A stretch of 64,000 bases of DNA from Paralvinella palmiformis (GCA_025642065.1 JAODUP010001121.1:1-64000), one strand, 5' to 3'. Counted from the stretch's first letter, positions 23,299-34,372 are shown. Notes: generated from the letters alone by a model not told the origin. Numbers and translations: made by a program.

Positions 23299-24376
23299 TC
23301 AGTCTGCGTCGTCGTCGTTCGTCTCAGCTAATCCTCCGCTGATGCTGTCTTTCTCGTCAATGGTATAGAGGTCGGCGGTCAGTTCCGGTTCGACGAGCGT
23401 CACTCGCTTGGTGGCGCTAATCAAATGTTCTTCTTCTTCGTCGTCGTCGTCCTCCTGCCGTGATTCGCCGGGCGCCGCTCGAGATTTCGACTTAACGAGC
23501 GATTGCTTCGATTCGGCAATTTGTTTTGCCTGATCCAAAAATAACATCTGGAAGAGAAAGGGATAGCATTAGGTTTTGTCCCGAAATGAGCCTCGTGTCA
23601 TCCGTCGATGAATATTAAGAATTTAAGGTCGACAAACAGGGAGTCGAATGCTCTGATAAGTCAGGTTATATCTGCGTTTTCCTACGGTTTTTGTTTTCGA
23701 AGTCGATTATAATTTCGTATGCCGCCCCCCTCCCAAGTACTAATTCAATACTAGCTAATAAATTTGAAGTAAGTGCTAAATATATTGATCAACATAGTAA
23801 AATTCGTCGACCCCTCCCAAAATCAAAGAACAAGAAAACGCACGCACCTCCCCCCGCCCCCATGCACCCCCACACTAATATGGACAACCAGTATATATGG
23901 TGCTGCATGAAAATCCCCAATCGGATGATACTACTAGCAATTAGTAATCTGCTTAGAGTGACAATTCAAATACAAACTTTACAGAATTAGTTAACCGTAT
24001 TAGCATGAAACCGCTTTCCCGTAAGTACAAAGAACGTAAAAATGAGTTCGATTTCCTGTGTATTTGGAAGTCCTCAGGAATCGCTTATTCGAAGTATCCT
24101 GGTATTTTGGGGTATTCAAACGCCAGCCTAATAATGAACTTGGTGACCTGAGACTAATCAACACCAGGCACAACGCGAATACAGTCAAATTCGGTGCCAA
24201 GCAGGCCAGTCCACAGAGGGCGCCTCCGTGGTCTAGTTGGTAGCGCGTAGGACCACTTAATTACTTATGATGTTTATTATATATAGTAGATAGTTAGAAA
24301 GTGAGTTTTTGTTTTAATATAGCCCGCTGACGTATGTCAAACCTCTATCACTAACACAGTACCTGTACCTGTCATT

Positions 24377-24447
<71 letters not shown>

Positions 24448-24802
24448 AAGCTACGATATATTCCATATTCCATACCCTTCGTCTTTCCTCATCTTCTCGT
24501 ATCTGTTTCCTTTCTCTGGCCAGAAGTTCTTGTTGTTCTCTAATTACCAACGACTCCTCTTCCACAAGGCGGAGCTTCAGGGACATTACTGCATCCTGGC
24601 AATAAGACACCACACAGATCAATTATAGCAAAAATAATGGAAAATTTAGTCGAAGATAAAAAGTCATCATTGCGATTCTAATCATAGGATGCCGGTCTGT
24701 TGGTCTTGTGTTTCATGAAGAAAATAATAAGAGTATATATATAAGAAATAATAAAATATTTCTTATGTAGGTGAATAATATTTGAATGCAAAAACAACTC
24801 GA

Positions 24803-24842
<40 letters not shown>

Positions 24843-24851
24843 ACACTCGTA

Positions 24852-24904
<53 letters not shown>

Positions 24905-25518
24905 CTCTTAATACAATTTAAAAAAAAATTAAATACATCATTTTATTGACATACAATCTGTTTAGGTTGAATACCGTTTAGACAAGGTCACATTGCCTAT
25001 TTCTCCTGTTTATCTGGTATATTACAGCTATCCAATTGTTATAATTCCCAGCAACTGAAACACCAAAGCGGCTAATTACGATGTATTAGATGGCCCCTTA
25101 AGTATAATAGCAGTTACTGCATTCCATACTAAATTGGGATTAAAAGGTTAATAAAGCAAACAATGGATCGTAAAGAAATCTAGAGATTTGATGGAATGAT
25201 AGCCTCAAATTGGAGGAAGAAATTAGAACGCAATTGTAGACGTTAATGGAAAACAATTACAGGTTTGAGTACGATGTACAACTGTTCAGATTTCGCTATT
25301 ACATCGCAGGGACCATTTACGGCAGATACATATTACTCACTTCCCGTTGCTGTTTCACGTTATCCGAGTACTTCCTCAGCCAAAGTGAGCGAGGTATTCG
25401 ATTGGATCTTGGGGCCTTTGTACGCATATTTCGGCAAGTCCGCGTCCCAACGCTTCACCGAGCTGTTCTCCGAGATAAATAGCTTCGGTGCCTGATTTTG
25501 GCATCGGGAAGTTGGGCG
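23299..25518 (-). CDS. DPY30-motif protein, DYDC1/DYDC2-like; three exons, with a 2-base frame offset in exon 1
   Basis: Exon 1, 25341-25518: acceptor TTGTTACAG, ATG at 25502-25504, then GTEAIYLGEQLGEALGRGLA and RPQDPIEYLAH, the DPY30 dimerisation motif. Donor is GAA|GTGAGT. Exon 2, 24476-24595: acceptor ATTGCCAG, 40 codons of charged coiled coil (LVEEESLVIREQQELLARER), donor AGG|GTATGG. Exon 3, 23299-23547: acceptor TCTCTTCCAG, then LFLDQAKQIAESKQ, an acidic DDDDEEEE run and TGA. All junctions are phase 0. Total length is about 180 residues, close to DYDC1/2, whose plan is also DPY30 motif then coiled coil. Such proteins dock on AKAP-type helices in axonemes or chromatin complexes. Odd: after LAH two extra T bases (CACTTTGGCTG) throw the frame, and WLRKYSDNVKQQRE continues only in the shifted frame that joins exon 2. 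This is either an assembly error or a mutation. Introns hold TA tracts and a SINE head. Confidence 0.8.
24218..24256 (+). mobile_element. SINE-A head fragment
   Basis: Only the tRNA-like head with box A (GGCGCCTCCGTGGTCTAGTT, GGTAGCGCGTAGGA) is present. A 3'-truncated SINE is unusual; it may be the remnant of a deletion. It lies in an intron of the DPY30-motif gene. Confidence 0.65.
24379..24446. repeat. (TA)n microsatellite in intron
   Basis: About 68 bases of pure TA, close to the exon 2 donor of the DPY30-motif gene. Confidence 0.95.
24803..24902. repeat. Two adjacent (TA)n tracts in intron
   Basis: Two TA runs separated by about 25 bases (ACAACACTCGTACATC). Confidence 0.93.
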
Positions 25519-27612
25519 CTGTAACAATAGAAACGGACAGAACGTTAGGTTTAGTGCGACACCTCACGAATTTCACCTCTTTAAATATACTAGCTGTGAT
25601 TAATAGGTATGTGGGCTACAAACGAAGTCTTACCTCCAAACCATTCTTAATCATGAAATTTCAAGTAAGACATACATACCACTATGACCTGAGTACTTGA
25701 TATATTTTAGTAATATCCGAGGGACTTTATCGATACAACGGAAGGATAATACGCTGTAGCGCATTACCTGTTTTATATGGGAACAAATAAAGGTTCGTGG
25801 AATAAAAACTTGGCTTTCTCCACTTGAACCTGTTTATATATTAAGTAGAGAAACCAACAAGAAGAAGATGAACCAGCGGCCCTCAGCGTAACAGCTATAT
25901 ACTCTAGTGTGCTTTATTCTAAGAGGGTCATTTCCTTTGAACGTTTTGCGCCGGATACAGGTCTGAGAATATATCAATTCGATTTGTATTGCTACTTAGT
26001 GCCGAAGGAAAAGAAAGGGTGGGCGAACTGGACAAGCGCGGCACAGGTTAATTGCACCCAATTGAAATAGCTATCTAGCTTATACCCCAATGACGTCTGC
26101 GCCCATTGTTTGAGTACAATTTCGTAAAGCTCTTCCAAATATAACGATTCTTGCATAATTATTCAAATAAGGACCCTTGACTTCATTCGACCTTTATCGG
26201 GGATGGTTTTTATAACGTCTCCGTACATTGTCACAACAAACTGCTTATAATATCGCATACTATAATTTCTTTTCATCAAGAACCCACAAGATAAATGATT
26301 TTAAATATAACAGTCACATCGTACAGACAGCATAATAGGGACAATTTTTCGTGATATATTTGTTTGACTGCAGTCGACTACTGAAATACAATAGGAATAA
26401 GAAAGACTAGATAAAAGCACAATATTTTTCTAAGGCAACAAATCTAAAGAAAAAACAATTATCAGCAAAAAAAAATCTACTTTGGGAATAAACTATATCG
26501 GACCAGACACGAAATTTTCCTCGGTTATTCCTGTTTATTAAAACGGTTAGCAATAAACAAATCTGACGTAGTATGGAAATAAGGACAAAAGTCGATCTTT
26601 TACAACCTTTCAGTCTTCCCTGTGTTTATTTCAAGGTCAACGATGCCCGATAATACTTGATATTATTTCTGAGGGCCAACTTTGTATATGAAAGGTCACC
26701 ATCTACTCTCCCCAAAAAGGAAATAGCTTTTATAGATATTTTCGCTTAAAAGTATATTATTTTGAATATTTTTGGAATATTTTTTGAATATTGAATTAAT
26801 TTCTTCTTTATTTTCTAGTAGCACAGCGTTACACCATTCAGATTCGATGGCCGAAATGGCGTCCGAGCACCGTCTATGGGCTGATCCTGAAGAACATAAT
26901 TTCAACATTTCCCGACCGTTTCCACCCGATCGTTGTGTTTAACTGTCGACGAGATTTATCACCTTTTATGAAAGGAGACCAACAGAAGAGAAACCCGTAA
27001 CATTCTTTTGCAGTGTGAGGTTTATTTATCACTAAAATGCGATTAATTAGTAACCACTACTAACGCTTTATTGATAATTGCGTGTGTAAAATGTTAAGTC
27101 ATTTGGGAATCCCTATTGCTGGTCCGCTCCTGATGGGTCTGATGAAGATGTCTGAAGGCAGAAGAGATACACTGGCCGAAGATAGAAGCTGGCTGTAGTA
27201 TATAATTATACAGCAAAATATTAATATCAGATGAGCACGCATAGCTAAATTAAATATACGTTAGTGCCTCATGGACGGACTATTTAAAGTCCTATTTCGA
27301 CTTATGCGTTTCCTTACAAAATGACCGGCGATCAAATCGCTCTTAGCTCTAACAATCCACGTTCTTCTCGTCTCACTCTTATCGTCCACGTTTCCCTCAT
27401 GGCCCACTCTTTACAAAATCCAGGAATAGATTTCTTAATAATTCTAGTGTTTGGAGATCCAGACAAAATCCAGCGTATCGTGGTTTTCTATTCTATACCG
27501 GAATAAAATGCCATCATTATCGTTTACGCATTTCGTTTGAGTGAAAGATGAAACACCCGCCAGCCATAGCCGGGTCAGTATTCGAACATATATGTGTCCA
27601 ATGGCGCTACCA
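25519..27612. other. Upstream region or first intron of the DPY30-motif gene; no gene recognised
   Basis: No supported coding exon. Around 26845-26935 the plus strand has a 32-codon frame starting MAEMASEHRLWADPEEHN that looks slightly coding-like, but it has no known relative. The 5' UTR or promoter of the minus-strand gene may lie in this interval. Confidence 0.4.
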
Positions 27613-27801
27613 GGGCGCCTCCGTGGTCTTGTTGCAGCACAGATTACCACTACCACCCGAATTCGAATCTCGGCGTGGGCACATCTGAAGAGTGTTTCAT
27701 CTTTAAATTCGCTTCATTACCCTCGGAAGTCGCTGGGCCCATTTAGCCTACCATATGCATAGAAAGTGGCTGTAAAACATCAATCATCATCAATCATCAC
27801 C
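27613..27801 (+). mobile_element. SINE-A, full copy with target duplication
   Basis: tRNA-like head (GGGCGCCTCCGTGGTC), box B as GAATTCGAATCTC, the shared body (TTCGCTTCATTACCCTCGG, GGGCCCATTTAGCCTACCAT) and an ATC-rich tail. The words ATGGCGCTAC (27601) and ATGGGCGCTAC (27802) flank it and are the target-site duplication with one base difference. Confidence 0.9.
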
Positions 27802-28198
27802 ATGGGCGCTACAAGTAACCACGCAGAGAGGCCTCGTACTATGTCTAGGCTGAGACATACTCAGCTTTCATTGGCCCATTAGTATCATACAGATTCCATC
27901 CTATCAAAAACATCGCAGTTTTAAAAGTTAAATGCCAACTGACTATGGTAGAAATAGTATATTTGAAAAGATTAAGTGCTTTGGTGACCTCGTATAGTAG
28001 AATCATTACGGCGGATCTTTACATAGAGAATCGCAGTTTATTGGAACAAGACGTGTCGCAATATTTTATACACGGAGGTATATGCAGCTTCGGGGAGCTC
28101 AATGACGGACAGTCACTCAACCGAGGATATTTATTAATTCTATACTTGATGATGTCGCCCGGATGGAATATGTTGGCATCAGTACGAAATGTAAAACG

Positions 28199-28700
28199 TT
28201 GATGTTTTACGGCCACCTTTCCGCACAAGGTGGGCATGATAGCGCAGTTAGTTATAGCGTAGGACACGTAGCTGAACGGTCGCGGATTCGAGGCTCCGTG
28301 AGCTGCAGTGCCGCCATATGGCGACTGGTTCACTCATCTATGACAATGAGAACCTGACAGGACGGATAGGTGTTTGAGTAACGCTTTGTTTCTATAATGG
28401 CAGCATGCGTTGTATGTTCCCTTGGGAGTTGAGATATGTGCTCGGATTGAAACAGACCTGAGTCAGGGATAATAATGCCGTAAAGCGCCCCCCTAGAGAA
28501 GCTATATAGCTGAATTGGGTGCTATATAAATATCACATTATTATTATTATTATTATTATTATATAAATGGGCCGAGCGACCTCCAAAGGTAATGAGGCGA
28601 AGTGAATGAGGAAACGCCCTTCTGACATAGCTCGGCTGGGGTTTGAACCCAGGTGCCATATATCTGTAGGTTATAATACTATGTGGCCGTGCCTTCAGAC
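28199..28700 (-). mobile_element. SINE-A (minus), split by a SINE-B insertion
   Basis: The left part (28199-28231) is the SINE-A tail block TTTTACGGCCACC..CACAAGGT. The right part (28562 to about 28700) resumes at AAATGGGCCGAGCGACCTCC and runs on through the box B region. SINE-B fills the gap. The head end is diverged and its boundary is approximate. Confidence 0.82.
28232..28561 (+). mobile_element. SINE-B, full copy nested in SINE-A
   Basis: tRNA-like head with box A (GATAGCGCAGTTAG) and box B (GCGGATTCGAGGCTCC). The body has GGCAGCATGCGTTGTATG, CCCTTGGGAGTTGAGAT and AGACCTGAGTCAGGGATAA-like blocks. The 3' hairpin is AAGCGCC...GGTGCTATATAAATATC, then an (ATT)n tail of about 25 bases. This is the most complete SINE-B in the window. 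Confidence 0.88.
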
Positions 28701-28920
28701 ATAGATATACACATATCGACCCACATACACATATTACGCATGAGTGAGTGAGTGAGTGATGAGGCGGATATAAACGGCTCACTAACACACAGTATAAGTT
28801 AGATTCGAACCCACAACCCGAAATCACCGGACCGCCCACATAATACCTTCAGATAGACGAATAAGATGAAGATGATTTTAGTTCATTTAGTTCACGTTAT
28901 CTATTCAACCAGACGTGTGC
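28701..28920. other. Non-coding spacer, possible further tRNA-like fragment
   Basis: At about 28770-28835 the minus strand carries GGGTTCGAATCTAA, which resembles an RNA polymerase III box B, next to a (TGAG)n run at 28741-28759. This may be a fragment of a third SINE; support is thin. Confidence 0.35.
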
Positions 28921-28930
28921 TGCCAGCCAA

Positions 28931-28963
<33 letters not shown>

Positions 28964-28966
28964 CAT
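28921..28966. repeat. (AGCC)n microsatellite
   Basis: About 10 units of CAGC/AGCC. Confidence 0.92.
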
Positions 28967-29039
28967 CTGCCACAATCAATCGTCCATTACGATGTTGCAG
29001 CCACAACACGTCCACTGGTCTCGTTTTATTATCACAAAT

Positions 29040-29560
29040 ACTGATCCATTTCACCGACGAGCCCATCGCTCCTAATCCATCGACGTCGACGGCCGAAGTT
29101 TTCAGTCGGCGCCTTTCCGAGAGACCATTAGGTCGGTTTTATTTTGGCGACTGATCGATACCAATATTCAAAATTAATCGGTCACGGACGTGGGCACCCT
29201 CTCTGGCGCGCCTCTTCCATGTTGACTGACGTCATCGCGGTAACCGAAACGTGGGCGCCAAGGGGGTGGAATGGCCGGAAACGGAGGGCACGAAATAGTG
29301 GGTGACGAAGCGCCGAGTAACGGTTGGATGGTTCTTGGGTAATATATGCGGCCGTGGCCTGGATGGCTGGCACCGAGGCCAGCAAAAAAACCCAATCCGG
29401 ATTGGTTTAGATCGATAGTCGGACGCCGGGATGAGGTCAGGCTTTTCCATCGTCCGGGATACGCGCTCCTCGTAGACGGAGCAATACAGTATTCACAACG
29501 TTGTATCTTAAATAGTGCAGCCCGTGACCCAAACAATGACGCTTAAATAGAGCTAACCTG
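29040..29560. promoter_or_regulatory. CpG-rich block, candidate promoter region
   Basis: Clearly richer in G+C and CpG than its surroundings. It contains a consensus CRE word TGACGTCA near 29227 and a possible ETS-type core (CCGGAAAC) near 29275. Open frames on both strands here follow from the lack of AT-rich stops and do not look like proteins. Whether it drives a gene is inference. Confidence 0.4.
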
Positions 29561-29686
29561 TGCAACACGACCGAGTCCGCTTCGCATCAAATCTGTCCTT
29601 CTGATATACACTGATACAGAACCGCTCCAGTGTCTTACCAGAAGTAGACGACACTAACCGACCTTTCTGTACTGACGTATCGCTAT

Positions 29687-29882
29687 CACTCACTCACTCA
29701 CTCACTCACTCACTCACTCACTCACTCACTCACTCACTCACTCACTCACTCACTCACTCACCAACACCACTCACTCACTCACTCACTCACTCACCAATCC
29801 AAACACCCACCCACTCACCCACTCACTCAACCACCCAAACGCCCATCTACCCAAACACCCACCCGACCATCCACCCACCCCC
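29687..29882. repeat. (CTCA)n tetranucleotide array with degenerate C-rich flank
   Basis: About 75 bases of pure CTCA, an interruption (CCAACACCA), another 24 bases of CTCA, then decaying CCAC/CCCA-rich sequence to 29882. Confidence 0.95.
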
Positions 29883-29889
29883 TACCAAA

Positions 29890-31364
29890 AATGTAGTTTT
29901 TTACCTCAGTTCGGCACTTAGCCAGATATTGTTAATATTAGCGTCAGGATATTGACGTATCCTTAGTGACATGTTGTTTACAGACGTTACTACGGCGCCT
30001 ACAGGATGTGTGTCGTGACTTCTGAGTTGTTATTATGGACGGAGTATCCGCATTATCTAGCTAAAATATATCCTACCAAGACAACGAAGGTGAAGGATTC
30101 GGTACTCCGAGGTTACAGTAACAGATCTGGATTTGTGCTTTGTCACGTTATCGAAGCTACATTACCGTATAGATACGCCGTACTTGCGAAAATTTGGTAA
30201 TCGTATGAGATACTTAAAGATCACGTTGTTAAGTATCATGAAACCATTGACCGAAATTTCGCACAGAGATCCGCACTTCTCTCTCTCTCTCTCTCTCTCT
30301 CACACCACTATACACATACACACACGCGGGAATGAGCGCGCGCGCACACACAACTCCACCCCTAAGTCCTACCTGTCATGGCGAAGGCAGTCGGGTTTCC
30401 GGCAGTAAAGATGCAGTTTGGGAATGAATCGAATTCGAGTAGTTTTTCGCTTCTTTCTTGTCTAAGCAACGATTTACCACATCATCGACATCATTACGCC
30501 AACAATTGGCCAGAATATGAACGTCATCAACAGCTACGCCTCTTAATGGCCGAATTGAGATCGATACGCTATCAAGAATCTGATCGCTAACAGGAAACTC
30601 GACCGGGGAACTGTTTATGTGGAAATGGTGAAGTTACTAAATCTCATTGATGGTATCTGGCTTGTGGGAGATATTTAACTGAAAATGAACTTCAATCGAT
30701 TGGCTGGAATATCGCGCTTGGTGCCATACGGACAGACAGACAGACAGACAGACAGGCATAAATGCGCCTGCACACATCTATCCACATATTTATGCACTCC
30801 TCAAGACGTACGGACGTACGCGCGCGTACGCACACACGCACACTGGACGATTGATAATGCACACGTGTATTATTTAGCAATCATTCATTTCCACAGAAAG
30901 GTGTCACACGAAGCATTATTATTATTATTATTTAAAAAAGACATTAATCAACGCCAAAGCACATGGCCTCACAATAGCATCACCTGCATTAATTAGTGCT
31001 GGAACGCTGATGGCCCTTGTTCTTACCAGAGGCAGGTATTACGAACAGAAGGTATTCAACTAATACGTAATGTAGTATGTGTTTGGCTAACCCAATTAAA
31101 CGGCTTATTGGTCTAGTTGAAAGGTTGACAATAAGTGGGAAATACTGACAATGTGTACTAATGATACATAGCAATCTATGAACTAGCGTGGTCTATCGAC
31201 CTTCAGGCAACGAGCAGCGATATTGTAGGCGCCATTTAAACTGTAGTGGCGCATGACCAGTTTGAAGAATGGTTGGTTTAATGTTGCAATGCTGAAGATA
31301 TCAACATTTATTGTACGAAAGACATGTCCGCCATCACATCCGTGCGTACATAATCATACGCCGA
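29890..31364. other. No supported gene; several short microsatellites
   Basis: Contains (CT)n at 30279-30301, (ACAG)n at 30731-30755 and (ATT)n at 30914-30933. A plus-strand frame at 30378-30590 contains WPEYERHQQLRLLMAELRS, which looks somewhat protein-like, but no family is recognised and splice borders are unclear. Confidence 0.45.
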
Positions 31365-31522
31365 GAAACACCTCACTCTGCACGTCTCAGCAAGAAAAGT
31401 CGCCACTCTGGATTCAGTCCCCTGAAGAAACGTCCAGAGTTTGAATTCACGGTTCGAGATTCTCTGTGCCTGTGCCTTATTATACACAGCTAAAACACAC
31501 ACACACACACACACACACACAT
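31365..31522 (+). repeat. (AC)n-tailed repeat family, short form, copy 2
   Basis: Reads CACTCTGGATTCAGTCCCCT, GAAGAAACGTCCAGAGTTTG, then the TTCACGGTTCGAGATTCTCT block and TACACAGCTAAAAC followed by (AC)n. It matches 62540-62640 over its whole length and 16931-16991 over its 3' part. Confidence 0.82.
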
Positions 31523-31541
31523 AAATGGAATCACATCACAA

Positions 31542-31729
31542 GATGATGATGATTGATTTTTTACGGCCATTTTTGTGCATCAGGTAGGATAAATGGACCG
31601 AGCGACCTCCAAAGGTAATGAGACGAAGTCAAAAATGAAACGACCTTCAGATATCCCCACGCCGAGATTCGAAGACCGGTGGTATTGATCAGTGATCCAA
31701 CATGCTACCGCTACACCACGGAGACAGCC
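31542..31729 (-). mobile_element. SINE-A, full copy
   Basis: Minus-strand copy with GAT-rich tail at the left, the ACGGCC and GACCTCCAAAGGTAATGAGA blocks, box B region (GAGATTCGAAGACC) and head CCACGGAGACAGCC at the right. CACAAG words at 31536 and 31734 may be the target duplication. Confidence 0.87.
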
Positions 31730-32312
31730 GAAACACAAGTGTTAGGAATGTACCCTTCTGAACGATACGAGATGAATAACATAAACAACATTGTATTTAA
31801 TGTTATTAAACTGATTTAAAAGCCCCGAAGTAAATGTCCTATGCTACATAACATTTCCCGGATCTCCGAAATAATTATACCGAGTAGCATTGCTGCTAAT
31901 TTAAAAAATCTGTACTTTGTTGTAACCTGGAACGATTGCCTATTATCTCGCGGAGAACATTGTTGTTGGTCCTTCTTCGTAAAAGATCAGATATTATTTC
32001 AATTCACCTTTCACGGATACGGATGTGGGAATGAACGCGTTTATCTTTTAATGCCGTCGAATAGGGCCACCATGCAATGAAGATGCGCCTTCCCGGTCCA
32101 GAAACGTTGACACGCTGCATGCGTTACACACGGCATATAGGCGATTAAGCTAAACGGAATATACACGAAACTACCTTGAAACTAAACAATTTAACATGCG
32201 CAAATAACTCGCATTCACTCTGAAAATCTGGTAAGCTCTTACTGTCCTATCCGCGTATGTCCCAAAATACTGGCGAAAAGCGACCAATCCGAGGCCACAG
32301 CACTATACTCAC
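31730..32312. other. Probable intron downstream of the 32.3-kb exon
   Basis: No coding frame is recognised. It starts (in minus-strand terms) at a strong GTGAGT donor, so it is most likely intronic. Confidence 0.4.
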
Positions 32313-32686
32313 GTTTCTCCTTCGGATTCAGTTTCCATTCTATTTCGAACTTGTGAAAGAGGTAATCCAGTCGTTGTTGGCAGATGCCACGGAGGATGTT
32401 CAATTCACCTTGAAGGTGTTTCCGCATGTCGTATCCGACGTCCGACGAGTCGCCCGGGCGTGCCTGAGCTACGACGGCCGGTGCCGAGTGGTTCGCGACC
32501 CCGTTGCTTTGGGCCGATGTCCTGAACTCCTCCTCGAGCTGGTGCCTTCTTTGCTGAAGAAACGCCGTGAATTCTTCCAGCTTCTCCTCCAGAATGTCCT
32601 TGTGCTGTTTCCCGATAGCCATGCTGTCGGAAGGAATGGTCAGGCTTTCGACTTTCAGGGGCAACATCGCGTCACGATCCCCGTTT
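32313..32686 (-). CDS. Internal coding exon of an unidentified, partly coiled-coil protein
   Basis: A 374-base exon with an AG acceptor (CATCGACACAG) and a strong donor (GAGAAAC|GTGAGTATAG). It encodes about 124 residues: AMLPLKVESLTIPSDSMAIG, then a charged helix (DILEEKLEEFTAFLQQRRHQ), an Ala/Ser-rich linker (SNGVANHSAPAVVAQA), then a second helical part (MRKHLQGELNILRGICQQRL, LFHKFEIEWKLN). Third positions are rich in G and C, unlike the AT-rich surroundings, which supports real coding. I do not recognise the family. Upstream exons would lie above 32.7 kb, next to a CpG-rich block. No partner exon was found, so the gene extends through unrecognised short exons or it is a fragment. A role as a coiled-coil scaffold is only a guess from composition. 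Confidence 0.72.
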
Positions 32687-32749
32687 CTGTGTCGATGCAA
32701 ACGAATATATAAAGCCACTTATCATATTAAGATGCCTGACACCGAGATC

Positions 32750-33880
32750 GATGGAGCTGTATCGTGAGCTGTTACTCGTTTCTCGGTTCGGTCGGCGTTT
32801 GATACCCGGCTCAGCGTCCTTTGCGACTTGTGAATATTAACAGACGAACTATCCGGAAGACGAAAATAAATCCACGTTAATTCTACACACAAATCAGTGA
32901 CTCGTCGATGGCGTTCTGCGCCTTAGTTTTCTAGTTCTAATGCAGATGAACCTAAACTTGCTAAAAATAGGAAGAAAGTCGATTGGCGACGGGAGAGAAT
33001 TACTGTTTACTTGAGCCCCATCGTCGGCTAGTCTTCACCGTGGCGAGGCTCCACACACGGGGAACACTTAATCAATAAATCTATTGCCATCATTATGTTT
33101 GGCTACCACGGAGATCGGTTTCAGTTTTTGGCCGATTCGACACCAGCTTTCGATACTGACGTAGCCGACCTAATGGCGCGTCATCCTCTCCGGTGCCGTC
33201 GCCCAGCCGTCGTTGATGTCGTTCTCGAATTTGGCGACCTCTCTCGGTGCAGACCTACTACGAGAAGGGCGCCACCTAATTGGCCGTCCATCTGCAACAA
33301 TGTCTACTACGTGAGCGTTTTTGCTCGTCCGGTGCCAACCGTCGTCCGTGTTGACGCGCTATTCTCGTACCTAGACCCCATTCAATATCCGGCGTTGACG
33401 ACCCGATTACGTCCAATAGAGAAAGTGAACGAACGCGGTTCCGCGGTGACAGAAATCGATGGCGGACGCAGGCCGTCCGGCGAACGTTCGCCGAGACCAT
33501 TCCCCCGATAATGCGGGCCTGCTTCGGGGCGATCTCGGGATCGTGGGCATCGATTTTGTGATCGCTGCTCGAACGATTACACTTAAGTGGCCCGCTTCAC
33601 ACGGCCGACTCCTGTTTGTCTTCCGTCTCCAAGACGACGAGGCGCTGAAAGCTAAGTCTCCAAGGAGACAGGAAGCTCGCTACGGGACGAGCTTTCAATG
33701 CCTGCCTCTTCCGAAGCGTTCATCATTGGACGGCATCAATCAGAGCTCGGGTTATGCCGGAGGCAGGCATAAAACGAGCGATGTCAGAAGGTCAAGGAAT
33801 CGATACAAACGTCATCCAGTTCGTCTCGGTCCAAGTCAATCGCACAATATTTATCCCGAAAACGCGTTCGGATAAATATC
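32750..33880. promoter_or_regulatory. CpG-rich region, candidate promoter/5' region of the 32.3-kb gene
   Basis: Over about 1.1 kb the sequence is much richer in CpG and G+C than the window average. Long frames on both strands result from the low stop-codon density; none resembles a known protein. It lies directly upstream of the minus-strand exon at 32.3 kb, so it may be its promoter and first exon. This is inference from composition and position. Confidence 0.4.
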
Positions 33881-33934
33881 GATAAAACTTTCACCGGACG
33901 TACTAAGGTTGGCATGGTTCGGTTATGATAATAA

Positions 33935-34089
33935 TCAATAGAATAATAATAATAATAATAATAATAATCGTTAATATCATCATCACCATCATCATCATCA
34001 TCATCATCATTATTATCATCACCATCATCACAATAATCACCATCGTCATCACCACCACCACCACTATCTGCATGATCATCATCATCATC

Positions 34090-34134
<45 letters not shown>

Positions 34135-34194
34135 ATCAGTAGCATGACTGTCTTGACTGTCATGAGCTTTTCGGAGATGAACTAGTAGCAATAT

Positions 34195-34226
<32 letters not shown>

Positions 34227-34372
34227 GTAGTATTAGTAGTAGTAGTATTAGTGATAATAGTATAAGCATCAGCAGTTTTAGCAGCTGCTGAGGCATTAAT
34301 ATTAGTAGTGGTAATAAAATCAGTAGTAGTAGTAACAGCGGTAGAAGTAGTTGTAGTAACAGTAGTAATATC
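33935..34372. repeat. Long compound trinucleotide array (AAT, ATC, CAC, CAG, ACT)
   Basis: About 440 bases built of trinucleotides: (AAT)n, then (ATC/CAT)n with CAC, CAG and TAG variants, then (ACT)n and (AGT)n blocks. The poly-Asp, poly-Met and poly-Ile frames are artefacts of the repeat and no gene should be called here. Confidence 0.93.

Noticed and set aside
28770..28840. Possible tRNA gene (minus) with GGGTTCGAATCTAA
   Set aside because: Only a box B-like word; no cloverleaf arms could be built, so at best a SINE fragment.
29174..29536. Minus-strand 120-codon frame and overlapping plus frame
   Set aside because: Open because the block is GC-rich; Pro/Arg/Ser composition without any recognisable domain and no splice borders.
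30378..30590. Plus-strand frame with WPEYERHQQLRLLMAELRS
   Set aside because: Slightly protein-like, but no family, no clear acceptor/donor pair and no neighbouring exon; left out as a gene.
32257..32712. Plus-strand 151-codon frame
   Set aside because: Antisense shadow of the minus-strand exon, which has proper splice sites and codon use.
33095..33875. Two plus-strand 138-codon frames
   Set aside because: Same reason: CpG-rich region with few stops, Arg/Pro-rich, no domain.
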